Of a DNA stretch of 64,000 bases, positions 37,429-45,311 are shown piece after piece. The DNA is from Acidipila sp. EB88 (lineage in GTDB: Bacteria > Acidobacteriota > Terriglobia > Terriglobales > Acidobacteriaceae), in NCBI RefSeq assembly GCF_003858395.1, contig NZ_QWEV01000005.1:1798001-1862000 (forward strand), read 5' to 3'. The notes under the pieces are model-generated. The model worked only from the letters and a program-made list of their open reading frames with translations. It was not told the DNA's origin and did no database searches. Position 1 is the stretch's first letter. Every line of letters begins with the position of its first letter. The position numbers were made by a program, and so were the translations under genes.

Positions 37429-37815
37429 ATGAGCGAAGCCGCACAGCATCCTGCAGTTCCCACCGAAACCCAGCACCCCGCCAGCTCCATCAGCCGCTCC
37501 GACATCGAGCACGTTGCCGCGCTGGCCGCGCTGGCGCTCACCCCCGAGGAGCTGGACCGGCTCGGCAGCGATCTACGTTCCATCCTCGGCTACGTCGCCG
37601 AGCTCCAGCAGGTCGACACCACCGGCGTGCTTCCGCTGACGCACGTCAGCGAACTCTTCGCCCCGTCCGCAACCGAAGCCACCGTGAACGCCCCGGCGGA
37701 AACCAGCCTCCGCGCCGACGAGCCGCGCCCCTCGCTCCCGCGCGACCTTGTCATGCAAGGCGCGCCAGCGACCGACGGGACCTACTTCCAGGTGCCCAAA
37801 GTGATCGAGCGCTAG
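37429..37815 (+). CDS. gatC: Asp/Glu-tRNA(Asn/Gln) amidotransferase subunit C
   Basis: GatC is the small subunit that holds the GatCAB amidotransferase together; the complex makes Gln-tRNA and Asn-tRNA by transamidation. The 128-residue product has the family pattern [22 protein letters not shown], then [17 protein letters not shown] and a final [15 protein letters not shown] lies 8 bases before the ATG. gatA follows after 94 bases; gatB is not in the window. The same frame is open upstream into the giant gene, but that part is a shadow. Confidence 0.95.
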   Translation: MSEAAQHPAVPTETQHPASSISRSDIEHVAALAALALTPEELDRLGSDLRSILGYVAELQQVDTTGVLPLTHVSELFAPSATEATVNAPAETSLRADEPRPSLPRDLVMQGAPATDGTYFQVPKVIER

Positions 37816-37909
37816 CCCGCCACGAGCGCCCGCTCACTCCCGGGCTCTACACACCGCGCGCAGTCGCGACCCCCAAGCACCCGAACCACCAGAAGGAAAC
37901 CACACGGGC

Positions 37910-39448
37910 ATGATTGAAGCCGGCAAAGCAGACACCTCCCACCCCCAGGGCCTTGCGTCCAGCGACGCGCAGACCGATAACCAGGCACTCGGCACCGACT
38001 CCCTCACCATCCCGCACATTCGCATCGCGATCGCCACCGGCGCGGCCTCCGCGCACGACATCGCCGAGCAGTGCTACCGCACGATTCATGAGCGCGACGA
38101 AGATCACGAAGGGCGTGAACCCGGCGTCCATGCCTTCCTGTCACTGGCGCGCGAACGCGCCCTTGCCCAGGCCGCCCGCATCGACGCCCTCGCCGCAGCA
38201 GGCGACACTCTGCCCGTGCTCGCCGGTGTCCCGGTCGGCATCAAGGACGCCCTCACCGTCACGGGCCTGCCTGCCACCGCCGGCTCGCGCGTGCTCGAGC
38301 ACTACATCGCCCAGTACACCGCCACCTCCGTCCAGCGCCTTGAAGAAGCCGGCGCCGTTACACTCGGCAAGCTCAACTGCGACGAGTTCGCCATGGGCTC
38401 ATCCAACGAGAACTCCGCCTACGGCCCCACGCGCAACCCGCACGCGCTCGACCACGTGCCCGGCGGCTCCTCCGGCGGTTCAGCCGCCGCGGTCGCCGCA
38501 GGCATGGCTGTCGCCACGCTCGGCACCGACACCGGCGGTTCCATCCGCCAGCCCGCGTCCTTCTGCGGCGTGGTCGGCCTCCTGCCCACCTACGGCCGCG
38601 TGTCCCGCTACGGTCTGATTGCGTTCGCCTCCTCGCTCGACCGCGTCGGTCCCTTCACCAACTCCGTGCGCGACGCGGCCACCGTGCTCGGCGTGCTCGC
38701 CGGCCATGACCCGCTCGACGCCACCTCCTCCCACGAGCCCGTGCCCGACTACGCCGCGCAGCTCGCCGAGGAGCACGGCGTCAACGGCCTACGCATCGGC
38801 GTCCCCACGGAGTACTTCGCCGCCGGGCTCGACCCCGAGGTGCGCGAAGCCGTGGAGCGCGCCATCGACGGCCTGCGCGAAGCCGGCGCCGAGATCCGCG
38901 AAATCTCCCTGCCGCACACCGCCTTTGCCGTCCCCGCCTACTACCTCATCGCCACAGCCGAAGCCTCCTCTAACCTGGCCCGCTTCGATGGCGTGCGTTA
39001 CGGCCTGCGCGCCCCCCACGCCACCACGCTCGCCGGCATGTACCGCGAGTCGCGCGACGCCGGCTTCGGCGCCGAGGTCAAGCGGCGCATCCTGCTCGGC
39101 ACCTACGCCCTGTCCGCCGGTTATTACGACGCCTTTTACAAGAAGGCCCAGCAGGTCCGCCGGCTGCTCGCGCAGGACTTCCAGGCAGCCTTTGCAAACG
39201 AGGTCGACGCCATCGTTACCCCGGTCGCACCCACCCCGGCCTTCAAACTGGGCGAAAAGTCTGACGACCCGCTCGCCATGTACCTCGCCGACATCTACAC
39301 CGTCACCGCGTCGCTTGCCGGCATCTGCGGCCTTTCGGTGCCCGGCGGCTTCTCCAAAGCAGGCCTACCCATCGGCGTGCAGGTGCTGGGCAAGCACTTC
39401 GACGAGGCCACCCTCTTCCGCGTGGGCGAGGCCATCGAGCGGGGCTAG
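37910..39448 (+). CDS. gatA: Asp/Glu-tRNA(Asn/Gln) amidotransferase subunit A
   Basis: The 512-residue amidase-signature enzyme releases ammonia from glutamine for the GatCAB reaction. The catalytic Ser-cisSer-Lys set is visible: Lys in [10 protein letters not shown] near residue 112, Ser in [13 protein letters not shown] near 187, and the nucleophile Ser in [11 protein letters not shown] near 210. One unusual feature is a [12 protein letters not shown] segment where most GatA proteins have a KPTYG motif. An ATG at 37910 was used; the first 30 residues are variable. Confidence 0.95.
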   Translation: MIEAGKADTSHPQGLASSDAQTDNQALGTDSLTIPHIRIAIATGAASAHDIAEQCYRTIHERDEDHEGREPGVHAFLSLARERALAQAARIDALAAAGDTLPVLAGVPVGIKDALTVTGLPATAGSRVLEHYIAQYTATSVQRLEEAGAVTLGKLNCDEFAMGSSNENSAYGPTRNPHALDHVPGGSSGGSAAAVAAGMAVATLGTDTGGSIRQPASFCGVVGLLPTYGRVSRYGLIAFASSLDRVGPFTNSVRDAATVLGVLAGHDPLDATSSHEPVPDYAAQLAEEHGVNGLRIGVPTEYFAAGLDPEVREAVERAIDGLREAGAEIREISLPHTAFAVPAYYLIATAEASSNLARFDGVRYGLRAPHATTLAGMYRESRDAGFGAEVKRRILLGTYALSAGYYDAFYKKAQQVRRLLAQDFQAAFANEVDAIVTPVAPTPAFKLGEKSDDPLAMYLADIYTVTASLAGICGLSVPGGFSKAGLPIGVQVLGKHFDEATLFRVGEAIERG

Positions 39449-39491
39449 GCACTCCGTCCGGCCCATCGCGGTCCATTGCTGCATTCTTGTG

Positions 39492-39523
39492 AGAGGGCGC
39501 CTGCCGGGCGGCAGGCGCCCTCT
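39492..39523 (+). terminator. GC-rich hairpin after gatA
   Basis: AGAGGGCGCCTGCC pairs perfectly with GGCAGGCGCCCTCT around a GGGC loop, 44 bases after the gatA stop and just before the next gene. No T-tract follows; it may terminate gatA transcription or shape the leader of the downstream gene. Confidence 0.65.
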
Positions 39524-39537
39524 GCTATAACGGCACC

Positions 39538-40059
39538 ATGCAGTTTCAAGGCAAGCTCAACGAAGCCGAGGTGCGGGAAGCCACGCGCTTCATCCGCCCG
39601 CGTGGCTACGGCGCACGCATGGCACTGTCCTACACCCGCCTGGTCGTCTATGCGCTGATCGTGGTGTTCATCCTGTACCAGTCCTTCGTCCGCCACCAGC
39701 ACATTCCGCCCGTCGTGCTGGGCGTCCGGCTTGTCATCCTGGTGGTCATCGGTGGCGCCGCCTACGTGCGCTACCGCAAGGGCAGCCGCGAGGCCGTGGC
39801 CTCGCTCGACGCCTCGCTGCCCGACACCCTGCGGCTCTCCCCCGAGGGCATCCACCTCGACGGCCCCAACGGCGCGCACAGCTTTCAGCCCTGGCTCGCC
39901 TACAAGAGCTTCCGCGAGGGCGAGCACGTGGTGGTGCTGGCCCGCGTGGAAAAAGGCATGTTCAACGTGCTGCCCCTCACCAGCCTCGGGACCCCGGAGC
40001 GCGAAACCCTGCGCGGCATGCTGCAGAACTGGCTGCCCGCTCCACCGAAAACAAAGTAA
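39538..40059 (+). CDS. YcxB-like two-helix membrane protein
   Basis: The 173-residue protein has two close membrane helices (YTRLVVYALIVVFILY near 38 and VVLGVRLVILVVIGGAAYV near 62). A C-terminal cytoplasmic beta-rich part follows, LRLSPEGIHLDG...SFQPWLAYKSFREGEHVVVL, the pattern of YcxB-like C-terminal domains. Function of this family is unknown. It stands alone between the gatA terminator and the transporter gene. Confidence 0.72.
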   Translation: MQFQGKLNEAEVREATRFIRPRGYGARMALSYTRLVVYALIVVFILYQSFVRHQHIPPVVLGVRLVILVVIGGAAYVRYRKGSREAVASLDASLPDTLRLSPEGIHLDGPNGAHSFQPWLAYKSFREGEHVVVLARVEKGMFNVLPLTSLGTPERETLRGMLQNWLPAPPKTK

Positions 40060-40320
40060 ACCCTCGCTGCGCCTGCTCGCGTCCCGACAGAGATCGTTCG
40101 CAGCGATCTCTGGCTACCCACCGGCCATCTTCCAGTGACTCGACCCGGCGCGCAAAGGCCCGTACGCAACGCCCGGCAGCTCCATGCTGCTTGATGTCGG
40201 CAGGCGCTCCCCCAGCCCAGCCCGGTACAAAGGAAACCTCACCCCTCGTTCCAGCCGGGCGCCTTCGCCTTCCTCTGCGAAGATGAAAGATGCGCAAAGC
40301 CTGCGAAACAGAGGATCTGG

Positions 40321-41799
40321 GTGAAAGTTTCGAATGCACGCATTGAGATACTCGCCGGTCTCACGGCCGCGTTATCGCTGGTTCCCGAGGTAGTCGGCTT
40401 TGCCCTAGTGGCGCACGTAAATCCCCTCACCGGCCTCTACGCGGCGTTCATCCTGTGCCTTGTCGCCGCGGTGCTGGGCGGCCGCCCCGGTATGATCTCG
40501 GGCGCCGCGGGGTCCATGGCCGTCGTCTCCGCCGGGCTCGTGGTCGAGCATGGCGAGCAATACCTGTTCGCCACCATCCTGCTGTGCGGCGTGCTGCAGT
40601 TGTTCTTCGCCTGGTTCCGTCTCGGCAAGCTCATCCGCATGGTGCCACACCCCGTCATGATCGGCTTTGTGAACGGTTTGGCCATCGTGATCGCCTCGGC
40701 ACAGCTGCAGCATTTCCATGTGCGCTCGGCCACCGGCGTGCAGCACTGGATGAACCGCTCCGCGCTGTTGCTCATGCTGGCGCTTGTTGCTGTCACCGTC
40801 GCTGTGACAGTAATGCTGCCCCGGCTGACCCGCGCGTTTCCATCCGCCCTTGCCGGCATCCTTGCCACCACGGCCTGCGCCCTGGCGCTCGGCGTCCATA
40901 CGCGCACCGTGGGCGACCTCGCCTCGATCCGCGGAACGCTGCCCCACTTCCATCTCCCGGGCGTCCCGTTCAACCTCCAGACATTGCGCATCATTCTCCC
41001 TTATGCGCTCGTGCTCGCCACCATCGGGCTCGTGGAAACGCTGCTCACCCTCAACCTCATCGACGAGCGCACCGACACCGAGGGCCAGCCCAACCGCGAG
41101 TCCATGGCGCAGGGCTTGGGCAACTGCGTGGGAGCGCTCTTCGGCGGCATGGGCGGCTGCGCCATGATCGGGCAAAGCATGATCAATCTCAACGCCGGCG
41201 GCCGTCGTCGCCTCTCTGGCATCGCCGCGGGCACCTTCCTGCTTGCCTTTATCCTGTTTGGCTCCCGCTTCATCGAGCGGATCCCGCTGGCCGCGCTGGT
41301 GGGCGTCATGTTCGTCGTCGCCGCCGAAACCTTCTCCTGGAAGAGCCTGCGCGGCATGGCCCGCATTCCCCGCCACGACACCCTGGTGATGCTGCTCGTC
41401 ACCACCATCACCGTGTTCACCAACCTCGCCGTCGCTGTGGTCGCCGGCATCGTGATCGCGGCACTGGTGTTCGCGTGGGACCACGCGCAGGAACTCGAAG
41501 TCGCCGTGCTGCACGACGATGACCGCAAGCTGTACCGGCTCAAGGGCAGCCTCTTCTTTGCCTCGGCCGCCCAGTTCACCGGCTTTTTCGATCCGCAGGG
41601 CGACCCAGCCGATGTCTACCTTGAGTTCACCAGCGCCCGCATCATGGACGCCTCGGGACTTGAAGCCATCGAGGCCCTTGCCGCGCGCTACCGCACCCTC
41701 GGCAAGCAGTTACACCTGCTGGGCCTCAGCGAAAGCTGCGACCGCCTCCTGCGGCGTAAGGACCACGCAGGCCACCTTCTGCCTCTTTCTGAACAGTAG
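40321..41799 (+). CDS. SulP-family anion transporter with STAS domain
   Basis: The 492-residue protein has about 10-12 membrane helices, with SulP features in the first helices (GLTAALSLVPEVVGFALVAHVNPLTGLYAAF) and GFVNGLAIVIASAQL. A cytoplasmic STAS domain covers about residues 395-492 (DVYLEFTSARIMDASGLEAIEAL). It starts with GTG at 40321. SulP proteins carry sulfate, bicarbonate or dicarboxylates; the substrate is not decided here. The 260 bases upstream contain nothing recognisable as a gene. Confidence 0.92.
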   Translation: MKVSNARIEILAGLTAALSLVPEVVGFALVAHVNPLTGLYAAFILCLVAAVLGGRPGMISGAAGSMAVVSAGLVVEHGEQYLFATILLCGVLQLFFAWFRLGKLIRMVPHPVMIGFVNGLAIVIASAQLQHFHVRSATGVQHWMNRSALLLMLALVAVTVAVTVMLPRLTRAFPSALAGILATTACALALGVHTRTVGDLASIRGTLPHFHLPGVPFNLQTLRIILPYALVLATIGLVETLLTLNLIDERTDTEGQPNRESMAQGLGNCVGALFGGMGGCAMIGQSMINLNAGGRRRLSGIAAGTFLLAFILFGSRFIERIPLAALVGVMFVVAAETFSWKSLRGMARIPRHDTLVMLLVTTITVFTNLAVAVVAGIVIAALVFAWDHAQELEVAVLHDDDRKLYRLKGSLFFASAAQFTGFFDPQGDPADVYLEFTSARIMDASGLEAIEALAARYRTLGKQLHLLGLSESCDRLLRRKDHAGHLLPLSEQ

Positions 41800-41849
41800 C
41801 CAGCCGCCTGTAGTCCGGCGCGGCAGTCGCCTCGTCTTTCAGAGGAGCC

Positions 41850-41882
41850 TGCTGTTAGTAAGGAGAGCTGCTGTAAGTAAGG
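41850..41882 (+). repeat. Pair of imperfect direct repeats TGCTGTWAGTAAGG
   Basis: TGCTGTTAGTAAGG at 41850-41863 recurs as TGCTGTAAGTAAGG at 41869-41882, a 19-base offset. They lie about 110 bases before the small membrane protein gene, in a 190-base gap after the transporter gene, and could be regulator binding sites. Confidence 0.5.
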
Positions 41883-41993
41883 CGCAAGGCAGAGATAAAA
41901 AAGGTGACTAACTCCGCGGCCCATCACATAATGATGAAGCCACAATTACTGCGTCGTGAACATTCGGTCATTTCTTCCACATGAAGGCGGTTG

Positions 41994-42251
41994 ATGTTGC
42001 GCACCTACTCCTCGCTCTCTGGACGCCTCTTCGCTTTCACCACAAGTGCGGCACTCTGCCTGTCTCTCACGCTGACTGCCCAGAAAACGGCGCACGCCTA
42101 CGCTGATCCAGGCACCAGTCTCATGCTGGTGCAGAGTCTCAGTGCTGCCGCTAGCGGACTCCTGTTCTACTTCCGTCGTCGCCTCAAGCTCCTGTTCACC
42201 AGGAGATCCTCCACTACCGCCGCCACGGACCAGGGTTCACCCACAAATTAG
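41994..42251 (+). CDS. Small exported/membrane protein with DPGTS motif
   Basis: The 85-residue product has an N-terminal hydrophobic export segment ending in TAHA, then YADPGTSLMLVQSLSAAASGLLFYFRR: a short DPGT motif and one membrane helix ended by basic residues. From memory, small proteins with a similar (Y)ADPGT(G)S motif and helix occur beside SAM methyltransferase and sulfatase-like genes in several phyla; no function is established. The stop is 1 base before the GTG of the methyltransferase gene, so the two are coupled. Confidence 0.72.
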   Translation: MLRTYSSLSGRLFAFTTSAALCLSLTLTAQKTAHAYADPGTSLMLVQSLSAAASGLLFYFRRRLKLLFTRRSSTTAATDQGSPTN

Positions 42252-42252
42252 A

Positions 42253-43677
42253 GTGCTCTCTCCCTCGACCGCACCGCATCGCACCTTTCGTGATCCTGCC
42301 GGGAGTGTGGAACTGCGTCCCGACGGTGTTGTCCGCCGCGTGCGCGCTTCCCACGCCGAGGATGTGCTTCGCTTTCTGGATCAACCTATCGCCGCGCAGC
42401 TGGTGCAGCAGGGCCGACTCATCGCCACAACGGTGACGCCGCAGCAACCGGGCGATGCCACCGATGGTGCCGCTACGAAGAACACCCTCGTGCTCGAGCA
42501 TCCGCTCATCTCCTTCATCTCCTATCCATGGGAGTGGCCGCCACACCTCTGGCTCCAGGCCGCGGAGCTTACGCTCGACCTTGCCGCTGACCTGCTCAAG
42601 CACGGGTGGACCATCAAGGACGCAACGCCTCTCAACGTGCTCTTCGAGGGCGTGCGGCCGGTCTTTATCGACCTGCTGTCGATCGAGCCGCTTGCCCCGC
42701 AAAGCCCCATCTGGCTGGCCTACGGACAGTTCATCCGCACGTTCCTGCTGCCCATGCTCGCGCACGCGCAACTGGGCTGGCCGCTTGCTGCGACGCTGAT
42801 GCGGCGCGACGGCTACGAGCCGGAGGAAGTGTATGCCGCGCTCGGCTGGGGGGCACGGCTGCGACAGCCGGCGCTTACCGCCGTGACTTTGCCCTCGCTC
42901 CTGGCAGGCAAGGCAGCCGAGCGAAACGCTGGAGGCTCCAGGCCCGCGCCCACGCAGGAACCCGAACTCGCACAGCACGTGCTCGCCAAAACTTTCCGCA
43001 ATCTCCGTACCCAGATGCGCCGCACCGTGCCTGCCCGGCGCGCCTCCAACTGGTCGCACTACGCCAGCACCGCCACGCACTATCACGAGGGCGACCACGC
43101 GGCGAAGCGCACCTTTGTCGGCGAGGTGCTGTCCGCCGGCCGGCCCGGGCGCGTGCTCGATGTCGGCTGCAACACCGGCGTGTACTCCCGCATTGCCGCT
43201 GAAACCGGCGCCTCGGTCATCTCCATTGATACGGATCTCGAGGCGGTGGATCGTCTGGCCGCCTCGCTTGCAAAGAGCGAACTCAGCATCCTGCCGCTGT
43301 GTGTGGATCTCGCCCACCCCACGCCCGCCATCGGTTGGGAGAACCGCGAGCAGCGCTCGTTCCTGGCCCGGTGCGAAGGCTACTTCGACCTGGTCATGAT
43401 GCTGGCCGTGATCCATCACCTGCTGGTCGGCAGCCAGATTCCCCTCGATCGCATCGCGGCCCTGTGTGCTTCCATCACCACGCGCCACCTCATCGTGGAG
43501 TGGGTGCCACTCGCCGATCCCAAATTTCAGCAGATCCTGCGTGGCCGCGACGCCATCTACGCGCACCTCACCGAGGACGCGTTCCGCAGTGCTTTCCGCG
43601 TGTACTTTGCCGTCGAGCGCGAGTGCCTGCTCGAGAACGGGCGCATCCTCTTTCACTACATCCGGCATCCCGCATGA
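42253..43677 (+). CDS. SAM-dependent methyltransferase with kinase-like N-terminal region
   Basis: The 474-residue protein has a class I methyltransferase domain in its second half, with motif I GRVLDVGCNTGVYS near 297 and ISIDTDLEAVD near 323. The first half (about 50-200) contains KDATPLNVLF near 122 and VFIDLLSIE near 138, spaced like the catalytic and metal-binding loops of phosphotransferase/kinase-like folds. The GTG start at 42253 lies just past the stop of the small membrane protein gene. Its stop overlaps the next ATG (ATGA). A role in modifying an envelope polymer is inferred from the neighbours. Confidence 0.8.
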   Translation: MLSPSTAPHRTFRDPAGSVELRPDGVVRRVRASHAEDVLRFLDQPIAAQLVQQGRLIATTVTPQQPGDATDGAATKNTLVLEHPLISFISYPWEWPPHLWLQAAELTLDLAADLLKHGWTIKDATPLNVLFEGVRPVFIDLLSIEPLAPQSPIWLAYGQFIRTFLLPMLAHAQLGWPLAATLMRRDGYEPEEVYAALGWGARLRQPALTAVTLPSLLAGKAAERNAGGSRPAPTQEPELAQHVLAKTFRNLRTQMRRTVPARRASNWSHYASTATHYHEGDHAAKRTFVGEVLSAGRPGRVLDVGCNTGVYSRIAAETGASVISIDTDLEAVDRLAASLAKSELSILPLCVDLAHPTPAIGWENREQRSFLARCEGYFDLVMMLAVIHHLLVGSQIPLDRIAALCASITTRHLIVEWVPLADPKFQQILRGRDAIYAHLTEDAFRSAFRVYFAVERECLLENGRILFHYIRHPA

Positions 43678-45251
43678 GTTTGTTTGAGCGGTCAAGCGTC
43701 GCCGCTTTCGGTGCGACTGCCGCGATCCAGCTCTACATGCTGGCGCCGTTTGCTTCTCCGACCCACGCTGCTTTTTACCACCTGCATGTCAGCGTGGCTG
43801 CCGTGCTCGCATCGATCCTGGGGTACTTTCTCGGGATCTGGCTGCTGCTCTGGGTGCTTCTCTCCGTCACCCGCCGCAGTCCGCTTCTGCATACCCTGCT
43901 GTTGCTGGAGCTTGTGCTGCTGGTCTGCTGGAAGCTTGCCAGCGCCTGGTGGTACCTGCGCAGTTTCGGCGTGCCCTTCGCAGCCAAAGCGGCGTTTGTT
44001 GTGGTCGCGCTTATCGCGTCCGCTTCCTTCCTGCTGGCTGGCAGGGGCGCTCCGCGAAGGGTGTTGCAGGTCCGCCGCTTCTGCGCCACACTCATCGGCT
44101 TCTTCGCGCTTAGCGGCGCGCTGCTGCTGGCGGAGATCCTGCTCTTCTCCTTCCAGGCGCGAAAGCTCAACGACTCCATCTCGCTACACCACGGCCCCAC
44201 GCAGCCCGCCGGCCATCGCGGGCGCATCGTCTGGATCGTGCTCGATGAACTCTCCTACCGGCAGGTCTATGAGCACCGCTTTCCCGGGCTTCTTCTTCCC
44301 ACATTCGACCGCCTGGCGCGTGAGTCGCTCGTGTTTACCGATGCTCGCCCCGCGGGCGACCAGACCCAGCTCGTGCTGCCTGCCTACATCACCGGCATCC
44401 CGGTGGACGCGTTGAAAGTGCAGTCTGCGCAGCCGCTGCCCTTGCTGCACAATGCGCGCACCGGCCGCTGGGCCCTGCTCGACCCGCATGACACGGCATT
44501 CCAGGACGCACTCGATGCGGGCGACCGCACAGCCGTGGCCGGCTGGTACAACCCCTACTGCCGCCTGCTCCCGTCCGTGCTCGACAAGTGCTACTGGCAA
44601 AGCCGCAACTCGCTCCCGGGCGGCATCTCCGCGGACGCCGGTCTGCGCTGGAACCTCGAGCAATACTTCGAGCGATGGAAGCAGTCCTTCCATACGCGGC
44701 CGGGGCACGATGCGGAGCATCTTGACGTGGAGGAGCCCGGTGCAGCCCACGAGCAGGACTACGCCGATCTCGTGACGCACGGCGATCTGCTGCTCAAGGA
44801 TCCATCCATCACCTTCATGCTGTTGCACATGCCCATCCCGCATCCCGGCGGAATCTACGACCGCCATACCACGAGCTTTACCTCCGGGCGCGCCACCTAC
44901 CTGGACAATCTCGCATTGTGTGACCAGTACCTTGCGCACGTGCGCACCATGCTTGAGCAAAACCACACCTGGGGTGACACCACTCTGGTCATCATGGGCG
45001 ATCACTCCTGGCGCACCAACACCATCTGGTCGCACACACCGCAGTGGACGCCCGAGGAGCAGGCCGCCTCCGGCGGTGGCAGGTTCGACGACCGCCCGTT
45101 CTACCTGGTGCGCTTGCCGCACGATAGCAAGGGCGGACGCGAAGATGCGCCGTTCGCAACGCTGCGCACCCGCGCGCTGTTCGATGCGCTGATGCGCGGC
45201 CACGTGGAAACACAATCCCAGCTCGATCAATGGGTACGGCAGGGGCAGTAA
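43674..45251 (+). CDS. Membrane-anchored sulfatase/alkaline phosphatase superfamily enzyme
   Basis: The 525-residue protein has four to five N-terminal membrane helices (to about residue 170) and a periplasmic catalytic domain. The first metal-binding strand reads IVWIVLDELSYRQV; DQTQLVLPAYITGIP holds the likely Thr nucleophile of the LtaS/EptA/arylsulfatase type; VIMGDHSWRT supplies the C-terminal metal ligands Asp-His. Known relatives transfer phosphoethanolamine or glycerol phosphate, or hydrolyse sulfate esters. Its ATG overlaps the methyltransferase stop, so the trio forms one unit. Confidence 0.85.
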   Translation: MSLFERSSVAAFGATAAIQLYMLAPFASPTHAAFYHLHVSVAAVLASILGYFLGIWLLLWVLLSVTRRSPLLHTLLLLELVLLVCWKLASAWWYLRSFGVPFAAKAAFVVVALIASASFLLAGRGAPRRVLQVRRFCATLIGFFALSGALLLAEILLFSFQARKLNDSISLHHGPTQPAGHRGRIVWIVLDELSYRQVYEHRFPGLLLPTFDRLARESLVFTDARPAGDQTQLVLPAYITGIPVDALKVQSAQPLPLLHNARTGRWALLDPHDTAFQDALDAGDRTAVAGWYNPYCRLLPSVLDKCYWQSRNSLPGGISADAGLRWNLEQYFERWKQSFHTRPGHDAEHLDVEEPGAAHEQDYADLVTHGDLLLKDPSITFMLLHMPIPHPGGIYDRHTTSFTSGRATYLDNLALCDQYLAHVRTMLEQNHTWGDTTLVIMGDHSWRTNTIWSHTPQWTPEEQAASGGGRFDDRPFYLVRLPHDSKGGREDAPFATLRTRALFDALMRGHVETQSQLDQWVRQGQ

Positions 45252-45311
45252 CCTTTACCATCGCGCACGCGCCACGCTGCCTCAACCCTGTGTGCATGTA
45301 AATCCCGATGC

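Noticed and set aside
42214..43695. 493-codon minus-strand open frame
   Set aside because: Antisense to the methyltransferase, whose motifs are clear.
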